Part shown: one piece after another, positions 8,848-18,028 of the stretch
How the letters are laid out: each line of letters begins with the position of its first letter
How positions within the stretch are numbered: the first letter of the stretch is position 1
DNA from: UBA10364 sp905182675
GTDB taxonomy: Bacteria > Bacteroidota > Bacteroidia > Flavobacteriales > Schleiferiaceae
Length of the DNA stretch: 42,966 bases
Assembly: GCA_963933975.1 (NCBI GenBank)
Contig: CAWVWE010000016.1
Location: 1-42,966 of the forward strand
Reading direction: 5' to 3'
The notes under the pieces: generated by a model
What the model saw: only the letters and a program-made list of their open reading frames with translations
What the model was told of the DNA's origin: nothing
The model's database searches: none
Made by a program: the position numbers and the translations under genes

Positions 8848-9828
8848 ATGAAAACGATACAGTTTAGAGAGGCCGTTTGCGAGGCCATGAGTGAAGAAAT
8901 GAGACGCGACGAAACCATCTTTTTGATGGGAGAAGAAGTTGCTGAATACAATGGAGCCTACAAGGCTTCAAAGGGAATGTTAGACGAGTTTGGAGCGAAG
9001 CGTGTGATAGATACGCCCATAGCTGAGCTTGGTTTTGCAGGCATCTCAACGGGTGCTGCAATGAATGGACTCCGCCCTATTGTTGAGTTCATGACATTCA
9101 ATTTCTCCATGGTGGCTATTGATCAAATCATCAACAATGCTGCTAAAATGAAGCAGATGTCAGGTGGCCAAATCAATGTTCCTATTGTCTTTAGAGGTCC
9201 TACGGGTTCTGCTGGTCAACTTGGAGCGACGCACAGCCAATCTTTCGAAAGTTGGTTTGCCAACTGTCCTGGATTAAAAGTGATTGTTCCTTCTAATCCT
9301 TACGATTGTAAGGGTCTTTTAAAAAGTGCTATTCGTGATAATGATCCTGTGATCTTCATGGAAAGTGAGCAGATGTATGGAGATAAAGGTGAGGTCCCGG
9401 AGGGTGAATACTTACTTCCAATTGGTGTAGCTGATGTCAAACGCAAAGGAACGGATGTAACTATTGTTTCTTTTGGTAAGATCATTAAGATCGCTTTTGA
9501 AGCTGCTGATATTTTAGCAAAAGAGGGTATTTCATGTGAGATCATTGATCTACGCACGGTACGCCCTATAGACTATGCAACGGTTATAGAGAGTGTAAAG
9601 AAAACCAATCGATTGGTTTGTCTTGAAGAGGCGTGGCCATTAGGCTCAATAGCTACAGAAATCACCTACAAGGTCCAACAGGAGGCGTTTGACTATCTAG
9701 ATGCACCCATAAAACGTATCACTACTTTAGATACACCCGCTCCGTATGCTCCCACCTTATTAAAGGTCTGGTTGCCGCAACTTGAGCAGGTTTTAGACGC
9801 TGTAAAATCAGTGATGTATATTAAATAA
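8848..9828 (+). CDS. pdhB: Pyruvate dehydrogenase complex E1 component, beta subunit
   Basis: E1 alpha/beta uses thiamine diphosphate to decarboxylate pyruvate. The 326-residue length is typical for a separate beta subunit. Signature segments are MGEEVAEYNGAYKASKGM near the N-terminus, DTPIAELGFAGISTGAAMNG, the GPTGSAGQLGATHSQSFESWF loop in pieces, and the C-terminal transketolase domain with EIIDLRTVRPID and VCLEEAWPLGS. The pdhA and E2 genes are not adjacent, so the complex is encoded at more than one locus. A branched-chain 2-oxoacid E1 beta is the nearest alternative but fits less well. Confidence 0.9.
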   Translation: MKTIQFREAVCEAMSEEMRRDETIFLMGEEVAEYNGAYKASKGMLDEFGAKRVIDTPIAELGFAGISTGAAMNGLRPIVEFMTFNFSMVAIDQIINNAAKMKQMSGGQINVPIVFRGPTGSAGQLGATHSQSFESWFANCPGLKVIVPSNPYDCKGLLKSAIRDNDPVIFMESEQMYGDKGEVPEGEYLLPIGVADVKRKGTDVTIVSFGKIIKIAFEAADILAKEGISCEIIDLRTVRPIDYATVIESVKKTNRLVCLEEAWPLGSIATEITYKVQQEAFDYLDAPIKRITTLDTPAPYAPTLLKVWLPQLEQVLDAVKSVMYIK

Positions 9829-9847
9829 TCAAGTCGTTTTTATTGGC

Positions 9848-9880
9848 TTTGCACAATAACAACTCAATCGCTTATATTTG
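9848..9880 (+). promoter_or_regulatory. Strong promoter of hppA
   Basis: TTTG (9848-9851), then 21 bases, then a perfect TAnnTTTG box, TATATTTG (9873-9880). This is the best full match to the Bacteroidota sigma-ABfr promoter in the window. Transcription should start a few bases after 9880, leaving a leader of about 55-60 bases that begins in the hairpin described next. Confidence 0.7.
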
Positions 9881-9910
9881 CAGCCCTTTCCACGAATGTG
9901 GGGAGGGCTG
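9881..9910 (+). promoter_or_regulatory. 13-bp hairpin at the 5' end of the hppA leader
   Basis: Bases 9881-9893 pair with 9898-9910 around the loop gaat; 11 Watson-Crick pairs and two G-U wobbles. No T-tract follows, so it is not a terminator. It starts on the base after the -7 box, so it overlaps the predicted transcription start. It could stabilise the mRNA 5' end, affect promoter escape, or bind a regulator. Confidence 0.6.
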
Positions 9911-9943
9911 ATTATATTAAATCAAACCATAGTTTAAGACAAA

Positions 9944-12493
9944 ATGGAAAATCTCATTTACTTGGTACCGATGTTTGGTATCGTTGGACTTATTTACATG
10001 TTCGTGCTACGCAATTGGGTACTAAAGCAGGATAAGGGAACAGAAAAAATGGCAAAAATTGCCAAGTACATTAAAGAGGGTGCCTTGGCATTCTTAAATG
10101 CAGAATACCGCATTTTAGCAATTTTTGTTGTGATTGCAGGAATACTATTAGGAGTTGTTTCTTCCATAGTTCCCTCAACACACTGGTTTATAGTTGTTGC
10201 ATTTGTTATAGGTGCGGTCTTCTCTGCAGTGGCAGGAAATCTTGGAATGCGTATCGCAACGGATACCAACCTAAGAACAACCCACGCTGCTCGTACTTCT
10301 TTGCCTCAAGCCTTGAAAGTTTCTTTCCGTGGTGGTACTGTAATGGGCCTTGGTGTTGCTGGTATGGCTGTATTTGGCCTCAGTGTACTTTTTATAATTC
10401 TCATGAATTGGTTTGTCACAGGTGGCGAAGCGGAATTCTATGGGCAAATGACGATCGTTTTGGAAGCTTTAGCTGGGTTCTCTTTAGGAGCTGAATCTAT
10501 TGCCTTGTTTGCACGTGTTGGTGGAGGTATTTATACCAAAGCTGCGGATGTTGGTGCTGATCTTGTAGGAAAGGTCGAGGCGGGCATTCCAGAAGATGAT
10601 ATACGTAACCCTGCCACCATCGCAGATAATGTTGGTGATAACGTAGGTGACGTAGCTGGAATGGGAGCTGATTTGTTTGGTTCTTATGTTGCTACGGTTC
10701 TAGCGTCTATGGTATTAGGTAACTATGTGATTAACGATCACTACAATTATGGTGCTGGGAAAGACTTTTTAGAAAATTTAGGCCCGATAATGCTACCCTT
10801 AATGATTGCTGGGGTAGGAATCATATTCTCCATCATCGGTACTTTATTTATTCGCATTAAGGACAATAGCGCTAAAGAGCCAGAGGTTCAGCGCGCATTG
10901 AATATGGGCAACTGGATATCTATTGTTTTAACAGCAATTGGTTCTTATGTTTTAATCAAAATGCTATTGCCTGAGACGCTTCACATGACTTTCTTCGGAG
11001 AAGGTACTGCGAGTAATCCAGAGGGATACAAAGACGTGACTCAAATGGCCATTTTCGGTGCGGTTATGGTCGGATTGGTTGTAGGCGCTTTGATATCCTA
11101 CTTTACAGAATATTATACAGGATTAGGTAAGAAGCCAATTCTTGACATTGTTCAAAAATCTGCAACAGGTGCCGGAACAAATATTATTGCAGGCTTAGGC
11201 GTAGGTATGATTTCTACCTTTGCTCCGATCCTTCTTTTTGCAGCAGCCATATGGTCTTCCTATGCGTTTGCAGGATTTTATGGTGTAGCAATTGCCGCAT
11301 CAGCCATGATGGCAACTACAGCAATGCAATTGGCCATAGATGCTTTTGGACCTATTGCGGATAACGCAGGAGGTATCGCAGAGATGAGTGACTTACCGGA
11401 TGAAGTTCGTGAACGTACGGATATTTTAGATGCAGTAGGGAACACAACAGCTGCTATAGGTAAAGGATTTGCTATTGCTTCTGCAGCACTTACTGCTTTG
11501 GCTTTGTTTGCAGCCTTTGTAACCTTTACAGGGATTGATGGTATTAATATTTTCAAAGCTCCAGTACTTGCGATGTTATTTGTAGGTGGTATGGTGCCAG
11601 TTGTGTTCTCTGCGTTAGCAATGAATGCAGTAGGTAAAGCAGCTATGGAGATGGTGAAAGAGGTACGACGTCAATTCAAGGAAATTCCAGGCATCATGGA
11701 GTACAAGGCAGAGCCAGAGTACGACAAGTGTGTTGCGATTTCCACCAAAGCATCTTTAAGAGAAATGATGTTGCCTGGTGCAATGACCATAGCATTTCCT
11801 TTAGTCGTTGCTTTCTTGCCGATGTTATTCGGTTACTCAAGTCAAGACTCGGCTGAGATGTTGGGTGGATATATGGCAGGTGTTACCGTGTCTGGTGTTC
11901 TTTGGGCAATTTTCCAAAATAACGCAGGTGGTGCATGGGATAACGCTAAAAAGTCATTTGAAGCTGGAGTAATGATTGATGGTGAAATGACTTACAAAGG
12001 TTCTGAAGCTCATAAAGCTGCGGTAACCGGAGATACAGTAGGTGATCCTTTTAAGGATACATCAGGTCCATCAATGAACATCTTGATTAAACTAACTTGT
12101 TTGGTAGGCCTAGTGATTGCGCCAATTTTAGGTGACGGACATGAAGAAGATCCAAAAGCACACGTTGAGCGGATCGAAAATGTTGCAATGTTAGCTAATC
12201 AAATCTTCGAAATACAGGACCAGAAGTTAACAGTAGAAGGACCTATATATTCAGGACCGGCAATGGCTACATCTCTAACGGTTGATGTGGAAAGTGGACG
12301 AGCTACCCTTACGATGGACGTGGAAGAAGAAGACTTTAGCGGTTCATTTGAAGCACTAGAAGGCGATACCGACGGTCAAGTGTTTGACTTCAATGGCATC
12401 TTTAGTACGACCAATGGTGAAGAATTTCCTGCGATAGTTCACTTCATGAAGAATGGAGAGAATTTAGAAGAGTTCTTTCTGATGATTCAATAG
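9944..12493 (+). CDS. hppA: Membrane-bound ion-pumping pyrophosphatase, K+-dependent type
   Basis: It couples pyrophosphate hydrolysis to H+ and/or Na+ export across the inner membrane. About 730 residues of multi-helix core carry the family signatures: TKAADVGADLVGKVE, GIPEDDIRNPATIADNVGDN (in pieces) with the acidic Mg-PPi site, DAFGPIADNAGGIAEM, and the late GGAWDNAKK and TGDTVGDPFKDTSGPS. The segment GNTTAAIGKG has Ala and Gly where K+-independent enzymes have Lys and Thr, so this one should need K+. H+ versus Na+ specificity was not resolved. Unusual is a hydrophilic, acidic extension of ~119 residues (731-849) after the last helix, which by family topology lies outside the cytoplasm. 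Own promoter, leader hairpin and terminator mark it as a single transcript. Confidence 0.93.
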   Translation: MENLIYLVPMFGIVGLIYMFVLRNWVLKQDKGTEKMAKIAKYIKEGALAFLNAEYRILAIFVVIAGILLGVVSSIVPSTHWFIVVAFVIGAVFSAVAGNLGMRIATDTNLRTTHAARTSLPQALKVSFRGGTVMGLGVAGMAVFGLSVLFIILMNWFVTGGEAEFYGQMTIVLEALAGFSLGAESIALFARVGGGIYTKAADVGADLVGKVEAGIPEDDIRNPATIADNVGDNVGDVAGMGADLFGSYVATVLASMVLGNYVINDHYNYGAGKDFLENLGPIMLPLMIAGVGIIFSIIGTLFIRIKDNSAKEPEVQRALNMGNWISIVLTAIGSYVLIKMLLPETLHMTFFGEGTASNPEGYKDVTQMAIFGAVMVGLVVGALISYFTEYYTGLGKKPILDIVQKSATGAGTNIIAGLGVGMISTFAPILLFAAAIWSSYAFAGFYGVAIAASAMMATTAMQLAIDAFGPIADNAGGIAEMSDLPDEVRERTDILDAVGNTTAAIGKGFAIASAALTALALFAAFVTFTGIDGINIFKAPVLAMLFVGGMVPVVFSALAMNAVGKAAMEMVKEVRRQFKEIPGIMEYKAEPEYDKCVAISTKASLREMMLPGAMTIAFPLVVAFLPMLFGYSSQDSAEMLGGYMAGVTVSGVLWAIFQNNAGGAWDNAKKSFEAGVMIDGEMTYKGSEAHKAAVTGDTVGDPFKDTSGPSMNILIKLTCLVGLVIAPILGDGHEEDPKAHVERIENVAMLANQIFEIQDQKLTVEGPIYSGPAMATSLTVDVESGRATLTMDVEEEDFSGSFEALEGDTDGQVFDFNGIFSTTNGEEFPAIVHFMKNGENLEEFFLMIQ

Positions 12494-12514
12494 AATACGA
12501 GAACATAGATTGCG

Positions 12515-12552
12515 AAAATCCCCGAACGCCATGCGTTCGGGGATTTTTTTTT
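12515..12552 (+). terminator. Rho-independent terminator of hppA
   Basis: A 15-bp perfect stem (12515-12529 with 12533-12547, core atccccgaacgc / gcgttcggggat) with a three-base loop and a T-tract of nine bases (12544-12552). It follows hppA by 21 bases and precedes the end of the convergent peptidase gene. The A-rich left side means it may also act for the other strand. Confidence 0.9.
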
Positions 12553-12563
12553 GCAAAACATCC

Positions 12564-14036
12564 TTAGCTTGGTAAATCACCAAATGCGAGAATGATGCGT
12601 TGGTAAAATGTTATCAGATTGTGATAACCATCTATACTGATGCGTTCATTTGTTCCGTGAATCGAAGACAACTCATCTGCTTTCAGTTCAATGGGTAAAA
12701 ATCGATAGGTATTCTTTGAAAGTCCTGTGAAGTTTTTAGAATCTGTACCGCCTATGGTCAAATAAGGACTGACTAACGCATCAGGAAAGGTTTGAGTGAT
12801 ACTTTTCCCAATGGCTATGAATGCCTGAGATGTAGATGACGAAGTTGCTGTTGCTTCACTACTGGAGGCTTGGTACTGGGAAACGATTCCGCCAAATTTC
12901 GCCGCAGCGAGCTCATAGGCTTTTATCACATCCCTTTGTGTTGTGCCTGGTAGAATGCGCGTATTACAAACTACCCTCGCGTTCGTAGGAACAACGTTAT
13001 CTTTTATCCCAGCACTAATCATTGTGGCAATTGCTGTATTATTCGTTAGGGCCCTTCCCGTATTTGACTTTTGGTAGGAGGAAAGAATGATCGAGTTCGT
13101 CAACGGTCTAAGGGCGAAAATAGTTTTCCTACCTAAGGACATCTCGGGTCCAAGGTGGGTAATGAAATCTTCTACCGGATCTGAAAATTGCGCTTGGAAG
13201 ATTTTATCACTTTGAATGTACGTCACAAACTCTGCGGCTTTTGCTATTGCGTTTTCGCGTTCAGGCATACTACTATGACCACCGGCGAGATTAAAGTTCA
13301 CTTCTATGGAGAGATATCCTTTTTCTGCAACCCCTATTAACGCGATAGGTCTATCTTCTAGTCCAGGAACACTTCCTATTGATATGATCCCACCCTCGTC
13401 TAAAATAGCTTCGAAGAAAAGGTTGTTATCTCGACAATGTTGAGCAACCAAATTAGCGCCACCGTTGCCTCCTATTTCTTCATCTTGCCCTAGAGAGAAA
13501 TAGAGATTATTTTCTGGTATCCAACCCGTTTTCAGCATGGATTCTAAGGCTTCTAAAGTGCCCAGAGCAGAGCTTTTATCATCTAGCGCCCCTCTGCCAT
13601 AGATGTAACCGTTTTCGATTGTACCGTCGAACGGTCCTTGATCCCATTGCTTAAGACTTCGTTGGTCGACAGGCACGACGTCAACATGTGAGATCAGTAA
13701 GTAGTTCTGTGCTTTACTCGAGGATCCGTTTAGTTTAATGAGCAGGGTATATTGTCCGAAAGTATCAACTTCGGCGTTAGCCCATAGGTAGGGATAGTCG
13801 TGGTTTAATTGTGCCAGTAACTCTTCAAAGGCACTACTGTCTATCATTTCAGGGACCTGTGATATGGTTTTGAATGTAAGAGCACTGGCCAGTCGTTGCT
13901 CGGATGAGTCTATTCTCTCAGGAAGCTTGACAGTAACATCAGTATGGTAGTTGTCCTGCACTGAAAAGAGTAGGAGAGGCGCTGCTGCAGTGAGCGCAAT
14001 AATAACAAGTAGAGAGGCCAGAAGGAATTTTTTCAT
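12564..14036 (-). CDS. M20-family metallopeptidase with N-terminal membrane anchor
   Basis: A 490-residue zinc carboxypeptidase/aminoacylase of the carboxypeptidase S/PM20D1 branch. Metal and catalytic residues are in place: H117 and D119 in LLISHVDVVPVD, D152 in YGRGALDDKSS, the EE pair 186-187 in LGQDEEIGGNGG, D213 in AILDEGG and H460 in SSIHGTNERIS. Residues 4-25 form a hydrophobic helix, so the enzyme is probably anchored with the catalytic domain in the periplasm, or is exported. I chose ATG 14036, immediately before the hydrophobic helix; the frame is open to 14126 but the extra 30 residues run through the divergent promoter region. Natural substrate unknown. Confidence 0.88.
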   Translation of the reverse strand: MKKFLLASLLVIIALTAAAPLLLFSVQDNYHTDVTVKLPERIDSSEQRLASALTFKTISQVPEMIDSSAFEELLAQLNHDYPYLWANAEVDTFGQYTLLIKLNGSSSKAQNYLLISHVDVVPVDQRSLKQWDQGPFDGTIENGYIYGRGALDDKSSALGTLEALESMLKTGWIPENNLYFSLGQDEEIGGNGGANLVAQHCRDNNLFFEAILDEGGIISIGSVPGLEDRPIALIGVAEKGYLSIEVNFNLAGGHSSMPERENAIAKAAEFVTYIQSDKIFQAQFSDPVEDFITHLGPEMSLGRKTIFALRPLTNSIILSSYQKSNTGRALTNNTAIATMISAGIKDNVVPTNARVVCNTRILPGTTQRDVIKAYELAAAKFGGIVSQYQASSSEATATSSSTSQAFIAIGKSITQTFPDALVSPYLTIGGTDSKNFTGLSKNTYRFLPIELKADELSSIHGTNERISIDGYHNLITFYQRIILAFGDLPS

Positions 14037-14062
14037 AATGCTGTTGCTAAGTATGCCCTTTG

Positions 14063-14070
14063 TAACTTTG
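14063..14070 (+). promoter_or_regulatory. Candidate -7 box for the membrane protein-hflX-maeB operon
   Basis: TAACTTTG is a perfect TAnnTTTG match 16 bases before the ATG at 14087. A TTG at 14044-14046 gives a 16-base spacing, slightly short. The box lies in the 50-base gap between divergent genes. Confidence 0.5.
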
Positions 14071-14086
14071 TCTAAAATACAATCAG

Positions 14087-14524
14087 ATGTACATAGGATT
14101 ACTTCACCTTCACCACTGGATGCCATTTTTGTGGCTATTGCTAATGCTGGTGGTCATAGTTCAGAATTTTCTGGTTTGGAAATCAGATAAACAATTTACT
14201 GCCAGCTTGGCGAGACAGAATAAAATCACTTTGATACTCACTCATATTCAGGTAACTGTTGGTCTGTTGATGTTGATTGGTTTTAATTTAGACATATTTC
14301 AGGATATGGGAAGTGTTATGGGAGACGCTGCCATGCGTTTCAAGTACATTGAGCACCCAGCAACCATGTTGATTGGTGCGGCGTTAGTGACCGTAGGTAA
14401 CGCAAAGAGTAAGCGCAGCCAGCAGGACAAGGACAAAGCGAAACACATCGTGATATGGTTTGGCATTGGACTTTTGTTGATGGCTACGAGATTTCCTTGG
14501 TCAGAATTTCTACAAGGAGCATAA
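14087..14524 (+). CDS. Small four-helix membrane protein, function unknown
   Basis: The 145-residue protein has four predicted membrane helices (about 10-29, 47-66, 90-105 and 119-135). The start MYIGLLHLHHW resembles a conserved Bacteroidota family that databases often label cytochrome B. Histidines lie in or near helices (H7, H9, H10, H53, H90, H120), which would allow haem ligation, but there is no cytochrome b signature, so I do not assign a haem role. It lies 16 bases before hflX and probably shares its transcript. Confidence 0.7.
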   Translation: MYIGLLHLHHWMPFLWLLLMLVVIVQNFLVWKSDKQFTASLARQNKITLILTHIQVTVGLLMLIGFNLDIFQDMGSVMGDAAMRFKYIEHPATMLIGAALVTVGNAKSKRSQQDKDKAKHIVIWFGIGLLLMATRFPWSEFLQGA

Positions 14525-14540
14525 TCTCTTATAGAATTAT

Positions 14541-15734
14541 ATGTTAGAGCTTAAAACTAAGAAAGCGCCTAAAAGGGAACGTTGTATCCTCATAGCGGTG
14601 ATTCACCAGTTACAAGATGAGGAAAAGACGTTCGAATATCTCGAAGAACTTCGCTTTTTAGCTGAAACGGCAGGAGCGGACACTGTACATACGTTTACCC
14701 AAAAACTCACCAAAGCGAATCCAAAGACTTTTCTGGGAACAGGGAAAATGGAGGAGATTACAGGTTATGTAAAGGCGGAAGAGATTGACATGGTCGTTTT
14801 TGACGATGAACTCACACCTTCCCAACTCAAGAATATTGAGGCTCTTGTTGGGGTCAAGGTGATGGACCGAACAAACCTGATTCTTGATATTTTTGCTGCA
14901 AGAGCTCAAACATCCTACGCCCGTACACAGGTAGAATTAGCCCAGTTGCAATACCTTCTACCTCGCTTGACGAGATTATGGACTCACCTTGAGCGCCAAA
15001 AAGGTGGTATTGGGATGCGTGGTCCTGGAGAAACTCAGATTGAAACAGATCGAAGAATTATTCAGCAGAAAATTGTCCTGTTGAAGAAGAAGCTCGAGAA
15101 GATTGACTTGCAAATGAGCACCCAACGAGGGAACAGGGGTAAGCTAAGCAGGGTGTCTATCGTAGGGTATACAAATGTCGGAAAAAGTACTTTGCTGAAC
15201 CTGTTGTGTAAAACGGATGTTTTGGCTGAGAATAAACTTTTTGCAACACTGGACACTACCGTTAGAAAGATCAACATAGATAATTTGCCTTTGCTGCTGA
15301 CAGATACTGTTGGCTTTATCAGAAAACTTCCTACCCAGCTTGTAGAAAGCTTTAAATCAACCTTAGATGAGGTCAGAGAATCTGATGTGCTTTTACATGT
15401 AGTGGATATCAGCCACCCAAATTTTATGGATCATATCGAAAGTGTAAATACGATTTTACAAGAGATTGATAGTTTGGATAAACCAACGATCATGGTCTTT
15501 AATAAAATTGATGCATACACCTTCGAAGAGGCCCATGAGTTTGATCTAGAATTGACTTCTAGAAACTATGATTTGGAGCATTGGAAACGCAGTTGGATGA
15601 ATAAAATTGGTGAGAGAGCCGTTTTTATATCTGCTCAAGACAAAAGTAATATTGATGAATTGCGCCGTACCCTATACAGAGTCACTGCTGAAATTCATGC
15701 AACAAGATTCCCATTTAATACATTTTTGTACTAA
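14541..15734 (+). CDS. hflX: Ribosome-associated GTPase HflX
   Basis: HflX binds the 50S subunit and splits stalled ribosomes under stress. The 397-residue protein has the N-terminal HflX domain (to ~185) with the glycine-rich GGIGMRGPGETQIETDRR (155-172), a coiled-coil linker, and the G domain: G1 GYTNVGKST (209-217), G3 DTVGF (255-259), G4 NKID (321-324). A short C-terminal domain follows. It lies between the small membrane protein and maeB with gaps of 16 and 15 bases, suggesting one transcript. Confidence 0.95.
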   Translation: MLELKTKKAPKRERCILIAVIHQLQDEEKTFEYLEELRFLAETAGADTVHTFTQKLTKANPKTFLGTGKMEEITGYVKAEEIDMVVFDDELTPSQLKNIEALVGVKVMDRTNLILDIFAARAQTSYARTQVELAQLQYLLPRLTRLWTHLERQKGGIGMRGPGETQIETDRRIIQQKIVLLKKKLEKIDLQMSTQRGNRGKLSRVSIVGYTNVGKSTLLNLLCKTDVLAENKLFATLDTTVRKINIDNLPLLLTDTVGFIRKLPTQLVESFKSTLDEVRESDVLLHVVDISHPNFMDHIESVNTILQEIDSLDKPTIMVFNKIDAYTFEEAHEFDLELTSRNYDLEHWKRSWMNKIGERAVFISAQDKSNIDELRRTLYRVTAEIHATRFPFNTFLY

Positions 15735-15749
15735 AAAAATCAACTCATT

Positions 15750-18020
15750 ATGAGTAGCAGATCGATAAAGAAAAAAGATACCCTTCATTATCACCAGTAT
15801 CCTAAACCGGGTAAAATTGAAGTGGTTCCTACCAAGCCTTCTAACTCTCAAAGAGATTTGAGTATAGCGTATTCACCTGGAGTAGCGGAACCTTGTATGG
15901 AAATCGCAGCGAATCCTGAAGATGTATACAAGTATACTGCTAAAGGTAATTTAGTTGCGGTGATCACAAATGGAACAGCGGTATTGGGACTAGGAGATAT
16001 AGGTCCTGAGGCTTCCAAGCCCGTCATGGAGGGAAAAGGAGTGCTCTTCAAAATATTTGCTGATATCGACGTGTTTGACCTAGAGTTAGACGCGGCTGAT
16101 CCTGATAGGTTTATCGATACTGTCAAAGCCCTCGCACCTACTTTTGGCGGGATTAACCTTGAGGACATTAAGGCGCCAGACTGTTTTTACATTGAAAAAA
16201 GATTAAAAGAAGAGCTGAATATACCGGTCATGCATGACGACCAGCATGGTACGGCGATCATTACTTCAGCAGCACTTCTGAATGCGCTGGAAATTGCGGA
16301 CAAAAACATTGCAGAGGTGAAGGTTGTCTTCAACGGCGCTGGTGCTTCAGCGATTTCTTGTGCGAAGCTATACCTCTCTTTGGGAGTGACTTCAGAGCAT
16401 TTGTTTATGTGTGACTCTAAAGGTTTGATCACAGCATCAAGAGAAAACCTTACTCCAGAGAAGGCACTATTTGCGCAGGAACACGAACCATGTGGCTTAT
16501 CTGATGTGATGAAAGGTGCTGACGTTTTTGTTGGTTTGTCAAAAGGAGGAGTGGTCTCTAAGGAAATGGTCAAGAGTATGGCCCTTGATCCAATTGTGTT
16601 TGCTTTAGCGAACCCTGACCCCGAAATAATATACAAGGATGCCATGGCGGCTCGTGAGGATATTATTATGGCTACTGGCAGAAGTGACAATCCAAACCAG
16701 GTGAATAATGTGCTTGGTTTCCCCTTTATTTTTCGCGGAGCGCTTGATGTACGAGCAACCGCTATCAATGAGGAGATGAAACTTGCTGCAGTCCGAGCGA
16801 TTGCTGAATTGACTAAAGAACCGGTTCCAGAGATGGTCAACCTGGCTTATGGAGAGAGTAATCTCTCTTTTGGAAGAACATACATTATCCCGAAACCATT
16901 TGACCCAAGGTTAATAACTACCGTAGCTCCTGCTGTTGCAAAGGCAGCTATGGACTCGGGTGTGGCAAAGAACCCTATTACTAATTGGAAGGCGTATAAC
17001 AGAGAGCTAAGTGACAGACTGGGCCGCGATGACAAATTCCTTCGATTACTGAACGAAAACGCTAGTATTAAACCCCAAAGAGTTGTCTTTACCGAGGGCG
17101 ATCAATACAGGATTTTAAAAGCAGCTGAGATACTCTTGAGTGCTGGAACAGCGGTACCCATCCTCCTAGGTCCAGAAGACCGTATCCATGAGATTATAGA
17201 GGAGTATCAACTCGAGCTACCAGGGGTACAGATTATTGATGTGCCTAAAGAAAGAGCGATGCGTGAAGAGTTCGCACTTAAATTATATGAGTTACGCAAA
17301 CGTCGTGGATGGACCCTTGCGGAGTGTAAATCAAAGGTTAAGACCAGAGATTACTTTGGTAGTATGATGCTTAGAGAAGATAAGGCTGATGCACTTATTA
17401 GTGGATTAACCGTGAAATACGCTACAGCACTAAGGCCGATCCTGAGAACGATTGGCACAACTGAGGGCGTGAGTAAGGCTGCAGGGATGTATATCCTACT
17501 CACAAAACGAGGTCCAATGTTCTTTGCTGACACAACTATTAATCTCGACCCCACGGTGGAGGACTTGGTTCGAATGGTACTTAACGTGGCAGATACCGTT
17601 CGCAGAACGAACATCACACCAAAAGTAGCCCTGTTGAGTTATTCGAATTTCGGATCGAGTGATGGACCAGATGCCGTTAAAATGTCCAAGGCTAGTGCGA
17701 TTTTACGCAAGGAGCATCCCGACTTGATTGTTGATGGTGAGATTCAAGCAAACTTTGCACTGAGTCCTGAATTAATGGAAGAGAGCTTTCCGTTCTCTGA
17801 CCTGGTAGGTCATCGTCCAAATGTCTTCATTTTCCCAAATCTTGCAGCAGGAAACATTACCTATAAGATGCTCCAAAGTTTTGGTGCAGCTGAGGCCATT
17901 GGGCCAATGTTGATCGGCACGAAGAAAAGCGCACATGTTTTACAACTTGGAGCTTCTGTTCGAGAGATTGTTAATATGGCTACTCTAGCGGCGGTAGATG
18001 CAAGAAGTAGAAAAGAATAA
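15750..18020 (+). CDS. maeB: NADP-dependent malic enzyme with phosphotransacetylase-like domain
   Basis: Malic enzyme converts malate to pyruvate and CO2 with NADPH formation. Residues 1 to ~410 are the catalytic part, with AYSPGVAEPCMEIA, ITNGTAVLGLGDIGPEASKP (in pieces), the metal site around NLEDIKAPDCFYIE, MHDDQHGTA and the NAD(P) loop VVFNGAGASAISCAKL. Residues ~430-756 are a phosphate acetyltransferase-like domain (VVFTEGDQYRILKAAEILL, NLAAGNITYKMLQSFG), which in this enzyme class is usually regulatory. The 756-residue fusion is the normal MaeB form. Its stop is eight bases from the end of the convergent cyclase gene. Confidence 0.95.
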   Translation: MSSRSIKKKDTLHYHQYPKPGKIEVVPTKPSNSQRDLSIAYSPGVAEPCMEIAANPEDVYKYTAKGNLVAVITNGTAVLGLGDIGPEASKPVMEGKGVLFKIFADIDVFDLELDAADPDRFIDTVKALAPTFGGINLEDIKAPDCFYIEKRLKEELNIPVMHDDQHGTAIITSAALLNALEIADKNIAEVKVVFNGAGASAISCAKLYLSLGVTSEHLFMCDSKGLITASRENLTPEKALFAQEHEPCGLSDVMKGADVFVGLSKGGVVSKEMVKSMALDPIVFALANPDPEIIYKDAMAAREDIIMATGRSDNPNQVNNVLGFPFIFRGALDVRATAINEEMKLAAVRAIAELTKEPVPEMVNLAYGESNLSFGRTYIIPKPFDPRLITTVAPAVAKAAMDSGVAKNPITNWKAYNRELSDRLGRDDKFLRLLNENASIKPQRVVFTEGDQYRILKAAEILLSAGTAVPILLGPEDRIHEIIEEYQLELPGVQIIDVPKERAMREEFALKLYELRKRRGWTLAECKSKVKTRDYFGSMMLREDKADALISGLTVKYATALRPILRTIGTTEGVSKAAGMYILLTKRGPMFFADTTINLDPTVEDLVRMVLNVADTVRRTNITPKVALLSYSNFGSSDGPDAVKMSKASAILRKEHPDLIVDGEIQANFALSPELMEESFPFSDLVGHRPNVFIFPNLAAGNITYKMLQSFGAAEAIGPMLIGTKKSAHVLQLGASVREIVNMATLAAVDARSRKE

Positions 18021-18028
18021 AAACTCGG

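Noticed and set aside
14087..14524. Calling the four-helix protein a cytochrome b
   Set aside because: Some histidines are well placed but no haem-binding signature is visible; the database label seems unsupported by this sequence.
16187..16840. Open frame of 217 codons on the minus strand inside maeB
   Set aside because: Ser/Ala/Ile-rich translation typical of the frame opposite a well-coded gene; maeB is certain on the plus strand.
15750..18020. Malic enzyme fused to phosphotransacetylase as a novel fusion
   Set aside because: This is the standard MaeB architecture; the second domain is usually regulatory.
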